DNA of 64,000 nucleotides from assembly GCA_000632805.1 (NCBI GenBank), contig CP007444.1, positions 2,778,772-2,842,771 on the forward strand, read 5' to 3'. A program made the translations under genes and the position numbers. The stretch's first letter is position 1; every line of letters starts with the position of its first letter. The notes under the pieces were generated by a model that saw only the letters and a list, made by a program, of their open reading frames with translations, made no database searches and had not been told where the DNA came from. Origin of the DNA: Dyella jiangningensis (GTDB lineage: Bacteria; Pseudomonadota; Gammaproteobacteria; Xanthomonadales; Rhodanobacteraceae). Of this stretch, positions 52,552 to 62,094 are shown in pieces.

Positions 52552-53177
52552 AGCTACCTACGGACATCGGCAAGGACTGTGCCCGCGCCTGGGAGGCGAT
52601 GCCCTGGTCGTTACAGAACAGCGCGAGCCAGGAACAGGATGAATGGCTCACCCGGCATCTCTCGCAGTGCGAGGCGTGTCGTGCCGAGTTCGAACAGCAA
52701 AGCCGCCTGCGACTGGCCATCTCGCTGCCACCTGATATCACGGTGGACGCCGATGCAGGCCTGCGTCGCCTGCTCGCGCGCATCGATGCGCCCGATACGC
52801 ACGCGACTGCACATCGCCCGCGCACCAGTTGGGTAACGCGCGCCCTGGTGGCCGCCGTGCTGATGCAGGCCATTGGCATCGGCGTGCTCGGCGCGCGGCT
52901 GTGGTCGGAAAGCCAGGCGAACTACCGCACGTTGAGCCAAGCCACCACGCCCCTGCCCGCCGGTGCCATCCATGTGGTGCCCGACGAGACGATGAAACTG
53001 GCCGACTGGAACGGTCTGCTCCACACGCTGCACCTGCAGGTGGTGAGCGGCCCGAATGACGTGGGCGCGTACACCGTGGTGGCGTCGGGCAGCTCTGCGT
53101 CATCGCGCGATACGCTGCAGAAGCTGCGCGCCACCCAGGGCATTCGTTTGGCCGAGCCTGTCGCTTCCGCCCCATGA
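52548..53177 (+). CDS. zinc-finger anti-sigma factor
   Basis: A 209-residue membrane protein. N-terminal H37-x3-C41-x2-C44 (HLSQCEAC) is the zinc-binding anti-sigma (ZAS) motif, followed by a cytoplasmic linker, one membrane helix at about 96-118, and a periplasmic domain (TMKLADWNGLLHTLHLQVVSG). It should hold the ECF factor inactive until a periplasmic signal. The stop overlaps the start of a lipoprotein subtilase, which could take part in signalling by cleaving it; that is inference. Confidence 0.9.
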   Translation: MKLPTDIGKDCARAWEAMPWSLQNSASQEQDEWLTRHLSQCEACRAEFEQQSRLRLAISLPPDITVDADAGLRRLLARIDAPDTHATAHRPRTSWVTRALVAAVLMQAIGIGVLGARLWSESQANYRTLSQATTPLPAGAIHVVPDETMKLADWNGLLHTLHLQVVSGPNDVGAYTVVASGSSASSRDTLQKLRATQGIRLAEPVASAP

Positions 53178-54478
53178 AGCATGGCGTTCCCGCATGCCTG
53201 CTGATCGCGGCGATGGCCGCGCTGGCTGCCTGCACGCCACCGCGCCCCACCGCGCCCGACAGCGGCGACACGTCGCAAGGCCCGATCGCCAACGTGCAGA
53301 CGATGGATACGAGTCGCGACATCGTGCTGGCGGTGGCCAACCCGCTCGACCCGCCGGCGACACACGCCGGCTCCAGTCTGCTCGGCTACACGCCCGCCGG
53401 TGCCTACGGCGCCGGCCAGCGCGCCGTGTCCACGCTGGCCGCGCTCAAGCAGAGCTACGGCATCCGCGAGATCACCGGCTGGCCCATCAAGTCGCTGGAC
53501 CTCTATTGCATCGTGCTTGAACCGCCGGCAGGCATGACCCGCGAAGCGCTGCTCGAGGTGCTTTCCAAGGACAGCCGCGTGCAACTGGCGCAACCGTTGC
53601 AGGACTACGCCGTCTACGCCGACACCACCCAAGGCGCGCACCGGTACAACGACCCGTACGCGAACCTGCAGCGCGGCTTCGTCGAAACCGACGCCGCACT
53701 CGCGCACAACGTCACGCGAGGTGACGGCGTGCACGTCGCCATCGTCGATACCGGCGTGGACATGATGCATCCCGATATCCAGGGCAGCGTCGCGCAGGCG
53801 CGCAACCTGGTGGATGCCAACGTGGCGTCGTTCAACGCAGACAGTCATGGCACCGAGGTCGCCGGCATCATCTCGGCCATCGGCGACAACCACCAGGGCA
53901 TCGTGGGCATCGCGCCCAAGGCGATACTCAGCATCTACAAGGCGTGCTGGTATCTCCCCGGCTCGAACACCGGCGCACACTGCAACTCCTTCACGCTCGC
54001 CAAGGCCCTGGCCGCGGTGATCGACACCGATGCGCGCATCGTCAACCTGAGTCTCGGCGGCCCGGCCGATCCGCTGCTCAACCGACTGCTCGGCGAACTG
54101 CTGCGACAAGGACGCATCGTCGTTGCTGCCATGCCTCCCGAAGGCAACAACGGTGGATTCCCCAACGACACGCCTGGCGTCCTCGTGGTGAGGGCCGGCT
54201 CTTCCTCTTCATCGCCGCCGGGCGTACTCAGTGCGCCCGGCAACGACATCCTCACCACCCAGCCCGGCGGCGGTTATGACTTCACCACCGGCTCCTCGAT
54301 GGCCGCCGCGCACGTGAGCGGCATCGTCGCGTTGCTGCTGGCCATGGCGCCGAAGCTGGATGCGCGTACCGTGCATGATCTCCTTCTGCGCACCAGCAAA
54401 ACCACCAACGGCAAGCTGCAGGTGGATGCTGCCGCCGCCGTGGCCACGCTTCGTACGCAACATCCCGCGTCGCCCTGA
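53174..54478 (+). CDS. lipoprotein subtilisin-like (S8) serine protease
   Basis: A 434-residue protein with a lipobox (LAAC, C20), so it is membrane anchored. The triad is D192 (VDTGVD), H225 (SHGTEVAG) and S375 (GSSMAAAH). An inhibitor-like region occupies residues 80-150 (LKQSYGIREITGWPIKSLDL, EVLSKDSRVQLAQPLQ). It overlaps the anti-sigma gene by an ATGA. A protease encoded with an anti-sigma factor could be the release trigger or a target of the sigma factor. Confidence 0.92.
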   Translation: MKHGVPACLLIAAMAALAACTPPRPTAPDSGDTSQGPIANVQTMDTSRDIVLAVANPLDPPATHAGSSLLGYTPAGAYGAGQRAVSTLAALKQSYGIREITGWPIKSLDLYCIVLEPPAGMTREALLEVLSKDSRVQLAQPLQDYAVYADTTQGAHRYNDPYANLQRGFVETDAALAHNVTRGDGVHVAIVDTGVDMMHPDIQGSVAQARNLVDANVASFNADSHGTEVAGIISAIGDNHQGIVGIAPKAILSIYKACWYLPGSNTGAHCNSFTLAKALAAVIDTDARIVNLSLGGPADPLLNRLLGELLRQGRIVVAAMPPEGNNGGFPNDTPGVLVVRAGSSSSSPPGVLSAPGNDILTTQPGGGYDFTTGSSMAAAHVSGIVALLLAMAPKLDARTVHDLLLRTSKTTNGKLQVDAAAAVATLRTQHPASP

Positions 54479-54511
54479 GCGCGCTACGTCGTCCACGCCA
54501 GGAGAAGCCCG

Positions 54512-55480
54512 GTGAAAAACAGAGACAGTGCGGTGCGCCCTCTGCCCGATGTCGGCATCGACGCGACCGCCGGCGCGGCTGGACGGCTCGACTGGGTCGG
54601 CATGGAAGGCATTGCGCTGCCAGTGTGCTTCGATGCAGGTGGCGGTGAAGTGCAGCGCGTGGCCGCGACGGTCGATACCTTCGTGAACCTGATCCACGCG
54701 CAGCAGCGTGGCATCCACATGTCACGCCTCTATCTGTTGGCGGATGCGCACCTTGGCGGCAAGCCCGTCGATGCGGCATCACTGGAACGATTGCTGCGCG
54801 CTTTCCTGCATTCACACGAAGGCATGGCCGATCGTGCCTGCATCCGCCTTCGCTTCGATATGCTCGTGCGTCGTGCGGCCCTGCGTAGTGACAACCATGG
54901 CTGGCGCTCGTATCCGGTGCGCCTGGAGGCGAGCCTGTCGGAACACGGTTTCCGTTTCGAACTCGGCACCGACGTGGTTTATTCATCCACCTGCCCCGCG
55001 TCGGCGGCGCTTTCGCGCCAACTCATCCAACATCAGTTTGCCGAGGCCTTTCCGCCCGGCGCTTCGTTGGATCATGCCGGCGTCATGGCATGGCTAGGCG
55101 GCGAACGAGGTATCGTCGCCACACCTCACGCACAGCGAAGTACGGCGAGCCTTCGCGTGCGATATGCATCGAAAGCACAACTACCTTTGATCGCGTTGCT
55201 TGATCGCGTCGAACAGGCGTTGGGGACGGCCGTCCAGACGGCCGTCAAGCGTGAGGACGAACAGGCTTTCGCGCTCGCCAATGGCGGCAACCTCATGTTC
55301 TGCGAAGACGCGGCGCGTCGGATCCAGCACGCGCTTGACGGCGATGCGGCCATTGCCGGCTTCAACGTCCGCGTGGCCCATCATGAGAGCCTGCATGCCC
55401 ACGACGCGGTGGCTTATGTGCAGGGTGGCACGCTAGAAGACGTCATGTCTTCTCCGCCCGCCGCGTGGTTTCCATGGTGA
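54512..55480 (+). CDS. folE2: GTP cyclohydrolase FolE2 (type IB)
   Basis: A 322-residue protein: RGIHMSRLY, SYPVRLEA, YSSTCPASAALSRQLI, ATPHAQRS, AVKREDEQ and NLMFCEDAAR are FolE2 hallmarks. C161 is the conserved catalytic cysteine; the following cysteine of the usual CPCS is alanine (A163). It makes dihydroneopterin triphosphate and does not need zinc. It starts with GTG after AGGAG, 33 bp after the protease, so it may share the ECF transcript. No zinc-regulator box was recognised. Confidence 0.9.
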   Translation: MKNRDSAVRPLPDVGIDATAGAAGRLDWVGMEGIALPVCFDAGGGEVQRVAATVDTFVNLIHAQQRGIHMSRLYLLADAHLGGKPVDAASLERLLRAFLHSHEGMADRACIRLRFDMLVRRAALRSDNHGWRSYPVRLEASLSEHGFRFELGTDVVYSSTCPASAALSRQLIQHQFAEAFPPGASLDHAGVMAWLGGERGIVATPHAQRSTASLRVRYASKAQLPLIALLDRVEQALGTAVQTAVKREDEQAFALANGGNLMFCEDAARRIQHALDGDAAIAGFNVRVAHHESLHAHDAVAYVQGGTLEDVMSSPPAAWFPW

Positions 55481-55595
55481 GTAGCGGCAAGACCGGCTGA
55501 GCCGCTTCAGGACTTGCCACGCGCCGAAAAGGGTGGCGCACGACAGCGCATGCTTTCTGGCCGCATCGCGGCTCTGCTAACGTGAGGTCTTTCCA

Positions 55596-56549
55596 ATGCC
55601 GGGGGACCCCATGCTGCGCCATTGCCTTGCTGCCGCCATCGCATTCGCCATCGCCCTGCCCGCGGCCGCCATCGCAGCCGACCAGGCCCCGGCCCATACA
55701 CCAACGCCGAAGGAGTTGCTGGCCAAGTCCCAGCCGCAGGAATGGCGCACGCCCGATCCGCAGAACCTGCTGATCATGAAACTACCCAAAGGCCAGGTGC
55801 TGATCGAACTGGCGCCGGATTTCACGCCGCTGCACGTCGACAATATCCGCACGCTGGTGCGCGAACACTATTTCGACGGGCTCGCCGTCGTGCGCGTGCA
55901 GGACAATTTCGTAACCCAGTGGGGCGACCCGGAAGACGACGACAACGGCGACAAGAGCAAGCTCAAGCCGCTGGGCAGCGCCAAGGCCAAGCTGCCGCCG
56001 GAATACACGCGACCGTTCGATACGAAGTTGCCGTTCACGCGATTGCCCGACGGTGACGTCTACGCGCCGGAAGTCGGCTTTTCCGAAGGCTTCCCGGTGG
56101 GACGCGACAAGGCCCATGGACAGGAGTGGCTCACGCACTGCTACGGCATGGTGGGCGTGGGGCGCGACGCCGACCCGGAAACCGGCAGCGGCACCGGCCT
56201 GTACGTCGTGATCGGCCAGGCACCTCGTGGACTCGACCGCAACCTCGCCGTGGTCGGCCGCGTGTTGCAAGGCATGGAATATCTCTCGGGCCTGCCGCGC
56301 GGCACCGGCCCGCTGGGCTTCTACGACAAACCGGAGCAGCGCGTGGGCATCAGCGCCATCCAGCTCGCCTCCGAACTGCCGCCGGACCAGCGACCAAAGA
56401 TCGAAGTGCTACGCACCGACAGCGCCACGTTCACCGCGTTGATCGAAGCCAAGCGCAATCGCCGCGACGACTTCTACCGCAACCCGGCCGGCAAGATCGA
56501 CCTGTGCAGCATCAACATCCCAGCCCGCGAGGCGAAGGCGCAACCCTGA
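55596..56549 (+). CDS. exported cyclophilin-type peptidyl-prolyl isomerase
   Basis: A 317-residue protein with a signal peptide and a cyclophilin domain (NIRTLVREHYFDGLAVVRVQDNFVTQWGDPE; HCYGMVGVGRD; GTGLYVVIGQAPRGLDRNLAVVGRVLQGM). The domain is interrupted by long charged loops (DDNGDKSKLKPLG), so it is larger than standard PPIases. Two starts compete: ATG 55596 (GAGG upstream) and ATG 55611 (GGGGGA upstream, more typical signal start). It folds periplasmic proteins. Confidence 0.88.
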   Translation: MPGDPMLRHCLAAAIAFAIALPAAAIAADQAPAHTPTPKELLAKSQPQEWRTPDPQNLLIMKLPKGQVLIELAPDFTPLHVDNIRTLVREHYFDGLAVVRVQDNFVTQWGDPEDDDNGDKSKLKPLGSAKAKLPPEYTRPFDTKLPFTRLPDGDVYAPEVGFSEGFPVGRDKAHGQEWLTHCYGMVGVGRDADPETGSGTGLYVVIGQAPRGLDRNLAVVGRVLQGMEYLSGLPRGTGPLGFYDKPEQRVGISAIQLASELPPDQRPKIEVLRTDSATFTALIEAKRNRRDDFYRNPAGKIDLCSINIPAREAKAQP

Positions 56550-56566
56550 GCTGCGCCTTGCCGTTC

Positions 56567-57349
56567 CTACTTCGAAACACGACCTGCCCGCCTGGTGATG
56601 CGGCGCCACGCCCATCGCCAGGCCAGTGCCAGCGGCAACAGCAGCAGCAGGAACGGCAGGCCATAAGCGAGCGCGGATAACGCGTCTCCAACGCCATCGA
56701 TCAGCCGGTCGAGCAGGCCGCTGAACGACTCACCGAGCCGATGCCCTCGCGAGCCCGCATCGGCATCGTGGAAATCCAGCTCCAGCAGGTTGGTGTCGAG
56801 CCGCCGCTGCTGCGTGGCGGCCTCGCCCTGCAACGATTCACGTTGCTGCTGCACCTGCGCCTGTTCATGGCTCAATGCAATCAGGTCGGCAACGGCCAGG
56901 TCCTTGCGTGAAGCCAGTTCGTCCAGCCGCTTGGCATAAGCATCCAGTTGCGCCTGCCTGCGCTGGTTGTCGTTCACCGCATCCGCCAGATCCTCCGCGT
57001 GCGTTTCACGCGAAACGAACTTGCCGCCTTGCCCTGCCATGCCGACGAGAGGCTCGACGGCACCCGGCGCGGCACGAACCACCAGCGAGGAGCGCCACTC
57101 ACCCTGCTGGACGCGCAATACATTGCATGCGCCGAAACGCTGCGCTTCGCAGGCATTGCGCACCGCGTCGATCTTGCCGGCGATCTGCACCTGCGGCAGC
57201 TCGATGCCCACGTGATGTTCATAGGCCAGCTTGGCGCCCGCCTTGGCCGCCTCGCCGGTTACCGCACCCGGGGATACTTCCTGCTTCTTTGAACAGCCGG
57301 CCAATAAGGACACGGCCAGTACCGCGAACATCCATTTGCGTACGTGCAT
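56567..57349 (-). CDS. DUF4349 lipoprotein
   Basis: A 260-residue lipoprotein (LLAGC, lipid Cys at 19). Middle coiled-coil about 130-195 (QRRQAQLDAYAKRLDELASRKDLAVADLIALSHEQAQVQQQ) and a C-terminal membrane helix about 228-248 followed by basic residues. This is the DUF4349 layout. Function unknown. It converges on the cyclophilin gene and is divergent from the PadR gene. Confidence 0.83.
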   Translation of the reverse strand: MHVRKWMFAVLAVSLLAGCSKKQEVSPGAVTGEAAKAGAKLAYEHHVGIELPQVQIAGKIDAVRNACEAQRFGACNVLRVQQGEWRSSLVVRAAPGAVEPLVGMAGQGGKFVSRETHAEDLADAVNDNQRRQAQLDAYAKRLDELASRKDLAVADLIALSHEQAQVQQQRESLQGEAATQQRRLDTNLLELDFHDADAGSRGHRLGESFSGLLDRLIDGVGDALSALAYGLPFLLLLLPLALAWRWAWRRITRRAGRVSK

Positions 57350-57420
57350 GACAACCCTTCCTGGATCCCGGTTCGGAACGAGTCTGCCACAGACCTCGCC
57401 GTCGACTTGCCCTTCTCGTC

Positions 57421-57456
57421 ATTTCGATATATCGTTTTATTTAGTTATATCGAAAT
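57421..57456. promoter_or_regulatory. PadR-type palindromic operator
   Basis: ATTTCGATATA and TATATCGAAAT are eleven perfect pairs around a 14-bp AT-rich centre, 10 bp before the PadR start. The centre contains TTTCGA/TTATAT boxes with 17-bp spacing that could be the promoter itself. ATATC-rich palindromes are typical PadR-family sites. Confidence 0.7.
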
Positions 57457-57465
57457 AAAGCCGTC

Positions 57466-57993
57466 ATGCGCTCTCCTCCACACCCGGCCAAACCCGCACT
57501 GCGCGGCGATCCGGACCGTTCCGGCAGCCAACGCCTGCTGGGTCATGGCGACCTGAAGCTGTTGCTGCTCGCCCTGCTCGAACAGCAGCCAGGCCACGGC
57601 TACGAACTGATACGCCGGATCGCCGACATGTTCCATGGCCACTACACGCCCAGCCCCGGCGCCATCTATCCCACGCTGACCATGCTGGAAGAACTCGGGC
57701 TGCTGAAGGTCAACCAGGAGCACGGCGGTCGCAAGCTCTATGCCCCCACGGCGGCGGGCCGTCGATTCCTGGCCGACCACCATGACGCGGTCGACGCGAT
57801 GACGCTACGTACACGCCACGCCGCGCGCACGGCCGCCAAGATGGCTTTGCCGCCCGCCGTTCGACATGCCATGCATGCGGTCAAGCATGCGTTGATGGCA
57901 CGCGGCAGCGGTTGGAACGCTTCCGAGGCACGCCGCGTTGCAGCCCTGCTCGAGCACGCCGCCCAAGAGATCGCCGCTGAACCCGACGACTGA
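57466..57993 (+). CDS. PadR-family regulator (YqjI-like)
   Basis: A 175-residue PadR protein. Winged helix LLGHGDLKLLLLALLEQQPGHGYELIRRI and SPGAIYPTLTMLEELGLLKVNQEHGGRKLYAPT. It is followed 22 bp later by a siderophore-interacting reductase, the gene pair of E. coli yqjI/yqjH. The metal-binding His/Cys-rich N-terminus of YqjI is not obvious here. Autorepression through the palindrome directly upstream is expected. Confidence 0.87.
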   Translation: MRSPPHPAKPALRGDPDRSGSQRLLGHGDLKLLLLALLEQQPGHGYELIRRIADMFHGHYTPSPGAIYPTLTMLEELGLLKVNQEHGGRKLYAPTAAGRRFLADHHDAVDAMTLRTRHAARTAAKMALPPAVRHAMHAVKHALMARGSGWNASEARRVAALLEHAAQEIAAEPDD

Positions 57994-58015
57994 TTCCCCT
58001 ATCGAGAACATCCCC

Positions 58016-58810
58016 ATGACCCGACATGCCCATCAGATGCAGCGCCACACCGTGGTTCTCCGTGAAATCGAGGTGCTGCGCACGGAACGTCTCACGCCGC
58101 ACATGCAGCGCGTGGTCTTTGGCGGCGACGCGCTGCGCGGATTCCACAGCGCTTCGCCCGACGACCACACGAAACTGTTCTTTCCCAATCGTGCGGGTCA
58201 ACTCGTGCTGCCTGCGCACGGCCAGGGGCGACTGGAGTTTCCCGAAGGCGTCGAACCTTCGCCCATGCGGGACTACACGCCCCGGCGCTACGACGCCGAA
58301 GTCAACGAACTCACCGTGGATTTCGTGCTGCACGGCGACGGCCCTGCCGCCGCATGGGCAGAACAGGCCAGGCCGGGGCAGCGCATCGGCGCAGGCGGCC
58401 CGCGCGGTTCGTTCGTAGTTGCGGAGGATTTCGACCACTACGTGATGATCGGCGACGAGACCGCGCTGCCCGCGATCGGCCGCTGGCTTGAAGAACTGCC
58501 GTACGGCACGCACGCCATCGTGCTGATGGAAATTCCCGGCAGCGCAGACCGGCAGATGCTCGAATCGCGTGCCCAGGTCGACTTCGCCTGGCTCGAGCGC
58601 AACAACCTGGATGCGGCGACCAGCCAGCTGCTGGAGCACGCACTGGCGCAGTTGCCGACGCCCGAAGGCGACACGTTCTGGTGGATCGCCGCGGAGTCAT
58701 CGCGCGCGCGTCGCATGCGCCAGTATCTCTCCGACGAGCGCAACGTTCCCAAGGAATGGTTGCGCGCAACGGGCTATTGGAAGGCTGAAGGAAGCGACGA
58801 CGAAGCGTGA
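58016..58810 (+). CDS. siderophore-interacting FAD reductase (YqjH/ViuB-like)
   Basis: A 264-residue SIP-family flavoprotein. RDYTPRRYD (85-93) binds FAD. The nucleotide half has YVMIGDETALPAIGRWLEEL and FWWIAAESSRARRMRQYLSDERN. Such enzymes reduce ferric siderophores with NADPH in the cytoplasm. It follows the PadR gene and is probably controlled by it through the 57421-57456 palindrome. Confidence 0.92.
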   Translation: MTRHAHQMQRHTVVLREIEVLRTERLTPHMQRVVFGGDALRGFHSASPDDHTKLFFPNRAGQLVLPAHGQGRLEFPEGVEPSPMRDYTPRRYDAEVNELTVDFVLHGDGPAAAWAEQARPGQRIGAGGPRGSFVVAEDFDHYVMIGDETALPAIGRWLEELPYGTHAIVLMEIPGSADRQMLESRAQVDFAWLERNNLDAATSQLLEHALAQLPTPEGDTFWWIAAESSRARRMRQYLSDERNVPKEWLRATGYWKAEGSDDEA

Positions 58811-58924
58811 ATGGCATGAACTCCCGCTGAGCGCACGGACGCCATAACGACGAAAATTTGCCGTGGTCGCGGCTAAGAGTGATGTCGACGACCGGTGTCG
58901 GCCGGTCATGGCGGGAGGCAATGG

Positions 58925-61096
58925 ATGTCCTGGCGCAGCCGAAGGCTCATATGGTTCGTCTACGCACCGGTGGCCTTCGTGCTGCTGTTGATCGCGGTGG
59001 CGGTCTTCATCGTCGCCACATTCGACTGGAATCGCCTCAAGCCGACCATCAACGAACGCGTGAGCCAGACCCTGGGCCGGCCGTTCGTCATCCAGGGTGA
59101 CATTACGGTCAGCTGGGCCCGCGAGCCGGGCGAAGGCGGTCTGGCGGCCCTGGTGCCATGGCCCACATTGCAAGCGCGCGATATCGTCATCGGCAATCCG
59201 GACTGGGCCAAGCAACTCCAGTTCGCCCAACTGGACGCCGTGCGCTTCCGCCTCGCGCCGCTCCGCCTGCTGTTCCACCACGTGGAAATTCCCACCCTCT
59301 ACGTCGTGCGTCCGCGCATCGACCTGGAGCGCGATGCGCAAGGCCGCGCCACCTGGGACTTCACTTTCGGCAAGAACAGCCAGCCGTCGAGTTGGGCGCT
59401 CGACCTGCACGCCGTGGGCTTCGACCACTCGGAGATCACCTTCGACGACGCCGTGAACAAGGCCAACCTGAAGATCACGGTGGAACCGCTGCAACAGGCC
59501 ATCCCATACGATCAGATCGTGGCGCAACAGTCCGCAGACGCCGCCGAACAGGCGGGCAAGACTGCCGGCGCCGCGGCGCGACAGGCCTTGGTGAAAGCCA
59601 ACGCCAAGAATGAAAACCAGCCGGCCAGCACACGCGCCGCCTATCAGTTCGCCTGGCAGGCCGAAGGCCGCTACCAGGGCGAGCCGGTGAAAGGCACCGG
59701 CAAGACGGGCGGCGTACTCGCCCTGCAGCAGACCGACCAGCCGTTTCCGCTGCAAGCCAACATCCACGTCGACGACAGCCACATCGCCTTCGTGGGCACG
59801 TTCACCGACCCTTTGCACCTGGCCGCGCTCGACATCCGCCTGTGGTTCTCCGGCACCAGCATGGCCAAGCTGTATCCGCTGATAGGCGTCACGCTGCCGG
59901 ACACGCCACCATTCGCCACGCAGGGGCACCTGAAAGCCAACCTCAAGCGCGGCGACAGCCATTTCTCCTATGAGAATTTCCGCGGGCGTGTCGGCGGCAG
60001 TGATATCGCGGGCGACGTCACCTTCGACACCGGCGGTGCGCGACCGAAGCTGGGCGGCAATATCAAATCACAGGTGCTGCGTTTTTCCGACCTCGCCCCG
60101 CTGATCGGCGCCGACACCAATGCGGAGAAGCAGCGCCGCGGCGACGCCACGCCGCAACCCGCGGACAAGGTGCTGCCCGTCGAACCCTTCCGCACCGATC
60201 GCTGGCGGGCGATGGATGCCGACGTAACGTTCAGCGCCGGGCACATCGTGCGCGATGCGTCCCTGCCCATCGACGCGCTGTCCACCCACGTGGTCATGGA
60301 CAACGGCGTGCTTCGACTGGATCCGCTGTCCTTCGACCTCGCCGGCGGCAAGGTCAACAGCAACCTGCGCCTCGACGGCAGCCGCACGCCCATGCAAGGC
60401 AACATCAAGCTCGGCGCGCGCCATCTCAAGCTGAAGGAGCTGTTTCCGAAATTCGACCCCATGCGAACCAGCTTCGGGGAAATCAATGGTGACGCCGCAC
60501 TCGATGCGCGCGGCAATTCGGTGAGCGAACTTCTGGGCACGTCCAACGGCGAAGTGAAGCTGCTGATGAACGATGGCGCGATCAGCAAGGCGTTGCTGGA
60601 GACCGCGGGCCTCAACGTGGGCAACATCATCATCAGCAAGCTGTTCGGCGACAAGACCGTGAAGATCAACTGCGCCGCGTCGGACCTCACTGCCACCAAC
60701 GGCCTGTTCCAGACGCGCCTGTTCGTGTTCGACACCGAAGACGCCACCGTACGCATCGACGGCTCGGTGAACTTCGCCAACGAGAAACTGGATCTGGACG
60801 TCCATCCGAACTCCAAGGGCCTGCGCGTGCTTTCGCTGCGTTCGCCGCTTTACGTGAAGGGCACCTTGAAGGACCCCGATGTGGGCGTGCAGCCGGGGCC
60901 GTTGATGCTTCGTGGCGGTGGTGCCGTGGCGCTGGGCGTACTCGCCGCACCGGTGGCCGCGCTGCTTCCGCTGGTGGTTGCAAGCAAGGGGGAACCCGAC
61001 AATACCTGCGCCGCCGTTCTTGAACAGATGCGCGGCCCGTCGAAGACAACGCCGCCTTCGACCAAGAATCCGCCGAAAACCGCACAAAACCATTGA
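58925..61096 (+). CDS. AsmA-family protein
   Basis: A 723-residue protein. One N-terminal membrane helix (about 10-32), then the AsmA beta-rich N-domain (DWNRLKPTINERVSQTLGRPFVIQGDI) and a long repeat-like body ending in the AsmA C-terminal domain (LNVGNIIISKLFGDKTVKINCAASDL; NEKLDLDVHPNSKGLRVLSLRSPLYVKGTLKDP). AsmA-like proteins lie in the envelope and are thought to aid phospholipid transport. The start ATG at 58925 follows GGGAGG. No operon partner; another ATG frame at 58921 is a shadow. Confidence 0.9.
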   Translation: MSWRSRRLIWFVYAPVAFVLLLIAVAVFIVATFDWNRLKPTINERVSQTLGRPFVIQGDITVSWAREPGEGGLAALVPWPTLQARDIVIGNPDWAKQLQFAQLDAVRFRLAPLRLLFHHVEIPTLYVVRPRIDLERDAQGRATWDFTFGKNSQPSSWALDLHAVGFDHSEITFDDAVNKANLKITVEPLQQAIPYDQIVAQQSADAAEQAGKTAGAAARQALVKANAKNENQPASTRAAYQFAWQAEGRYQGEPVKGTGKTGGVLALQQTDQPFPLQANIHVDDSHIAFVGTFTDPLHLAALDIRLWFSGTSMAKLYPLIGVTLPDTPPFATQGHLKANLKRGDSHFSYENFRGRVGGSDIAGDVTFDTGGARPKLGGNIKSQVLRFSDLAPLIGADTNAEKQRRGDATPQPADKVLPVEPFRTDRWRAMDADVTFSAGHIVRDASLPIDALSTHVVMDNGVLRLDPLSFDLAGGKVNSNLRLDGSRTPMQGNIKLGARHLKLKELFPKFDPMRTSFGEINGDAALDARGNSVSELLGTSNGEVKLLMNDGAISKALLETAGLNVGNIIISKLFGDKTVKINCAASDLTATNGLFQTRLFVFDTEDATVRIDGSVNFANEKLDLDVHPNSKGLRVLSLRSPLYVKGTLKDPDVGVQPGPLMLRGGGAVALGVLAAPVAALLPLVVASKGEPDNTCAAVLEQMRGPSKTTPPSTKNPPKTAQNH

Positions 61097-61160
61097 CGCT
61101 GCACCAAGGACACGGCGGCGACGCTAGAATGCGCCGCCCCGTTCCCGCTGATGCACGTCC

Positions 61161-62090
61161 ATGCAATCCGTCACCAAAGCCCGCTGGCAGATCCATTTCT
61201 GCGTCCTGCTATGGGGCTTCACCGCCATCCTGGGCAAGCTGATCACGCTGCCCGCCTTGCCGCTGGTGTGGTGGCGCATGTTGCTTGTTTCCGCCTCGTT
61301 GCTGCTGATGCCGCGCGTCTGGCGCGGGCTCAAGGCGATGCCCGTGCGATTGCGCTGGTCCTATGCCGGCATCGGCGTGCTCGTGTCGCTGCATTGGCTG
61401 ACGTTCTATGCCGCGATCAAGCTCGCCAACGCGTCCGTCGCCGCTACCTGCATCGCCTTGGGGCCCGTGTTCCTCGCCCTGGTGGAACCATGGATCGCGC
61501 GACGCAAGTTCGATCCGCGCGAACTGCTGATCGGCGTGGCCGTCGTGCCCGGTGTGGCGATGGTGGTCGGCGGCGTTCCGGTCGACATGCGCCTCGGCAT
61601 CGCCGTGGGTGCGTTCTCCGCGCTGCTGGTGGCCCTGTTCGGCTCCTACAACAAGCGCCTGGTGGAACACGGCGACCCGCTCACGGTGACCTGCATCGAG
61701 CTCGGCACCGGCACACTGTTCCTCACCCTGTTGGCGCCACTGCTGCCGCACACGGGTGCAGCCTTCGTTCTCCCTGGCTTGCACGATGCGACGCTGCTGG
61801 TACTGCTCTCGTTCGGCTGCACACTGCTTCCGTTCGCGCTTGCGCTGGTGGCGCTGCGCCACATGAGCGCGTTCGGCACGCAGATGGTGACGAACCTGGA
61901 GCCCGTTTACGCGATCGTGCTGGCCATGCTCATGCTGGGCGAGCAGCGCGAACTGGACGGCTGGTTCTATGCCGGCGTGGCGGTGATCCTCGCGGCGGTG
62001 TTCATGCATCCGCTGCTGAGCCGCCAGCAGGGAAAGACCACGCAGCCGGAACTGCTGGGCACGGCGGAAAGCCATAACGTCGTCGAGTGA
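61161..62090 (+). CDS. EamA/DMT-family transporter
   Basis: A 309-residue protein with ten helices in two EamA halves (HFCVLLWGFTAILGKL...WRMLLVSASLLL; FGTQMVTNLEPVYAIVLAMLMLGEQ). It exports metabolites such as amino acids or nucleotides in related proteins. It converges on a LysR gene with only 4 bp between. Confidence 0.9.
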   Translation: MQSVTKARWQIHFCVLLWGFTAILGKLITLPALPLVWWRMLLVSASLLLMPRVWRGLKAMPVRLRWSYAGIGVLVSLHWLTFYAAIKLANASVAATCIALGPVFLALVEPWIARRKFDPRELLIGVAVVPGVAMVVGGVPVDMRLGIAVGAFSALLVALFGSYNKRLVEHGDPLTVTCIELGTGTLFLTLLAPLLPHTGAAFVLPGLHDATLLVLLSFGCTLLPFALALVALRHMSAFGTQMVTNLEPVYAIVLAMLMLGEQRELDGWFYAGVAVILAAVFMHPLLSRQQGKTTQPELLGTAESHNVVE

Positions 62091-62094
62091 ATCG

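Noticed and set aside
57079..57104. AACC...CACTCACC inside the DUF4349 gene as a seventh ECF motif.
   Set aside because: Spacing is about 19 bp instead of 21, it lies in coding sequence, and it does not point at a start.
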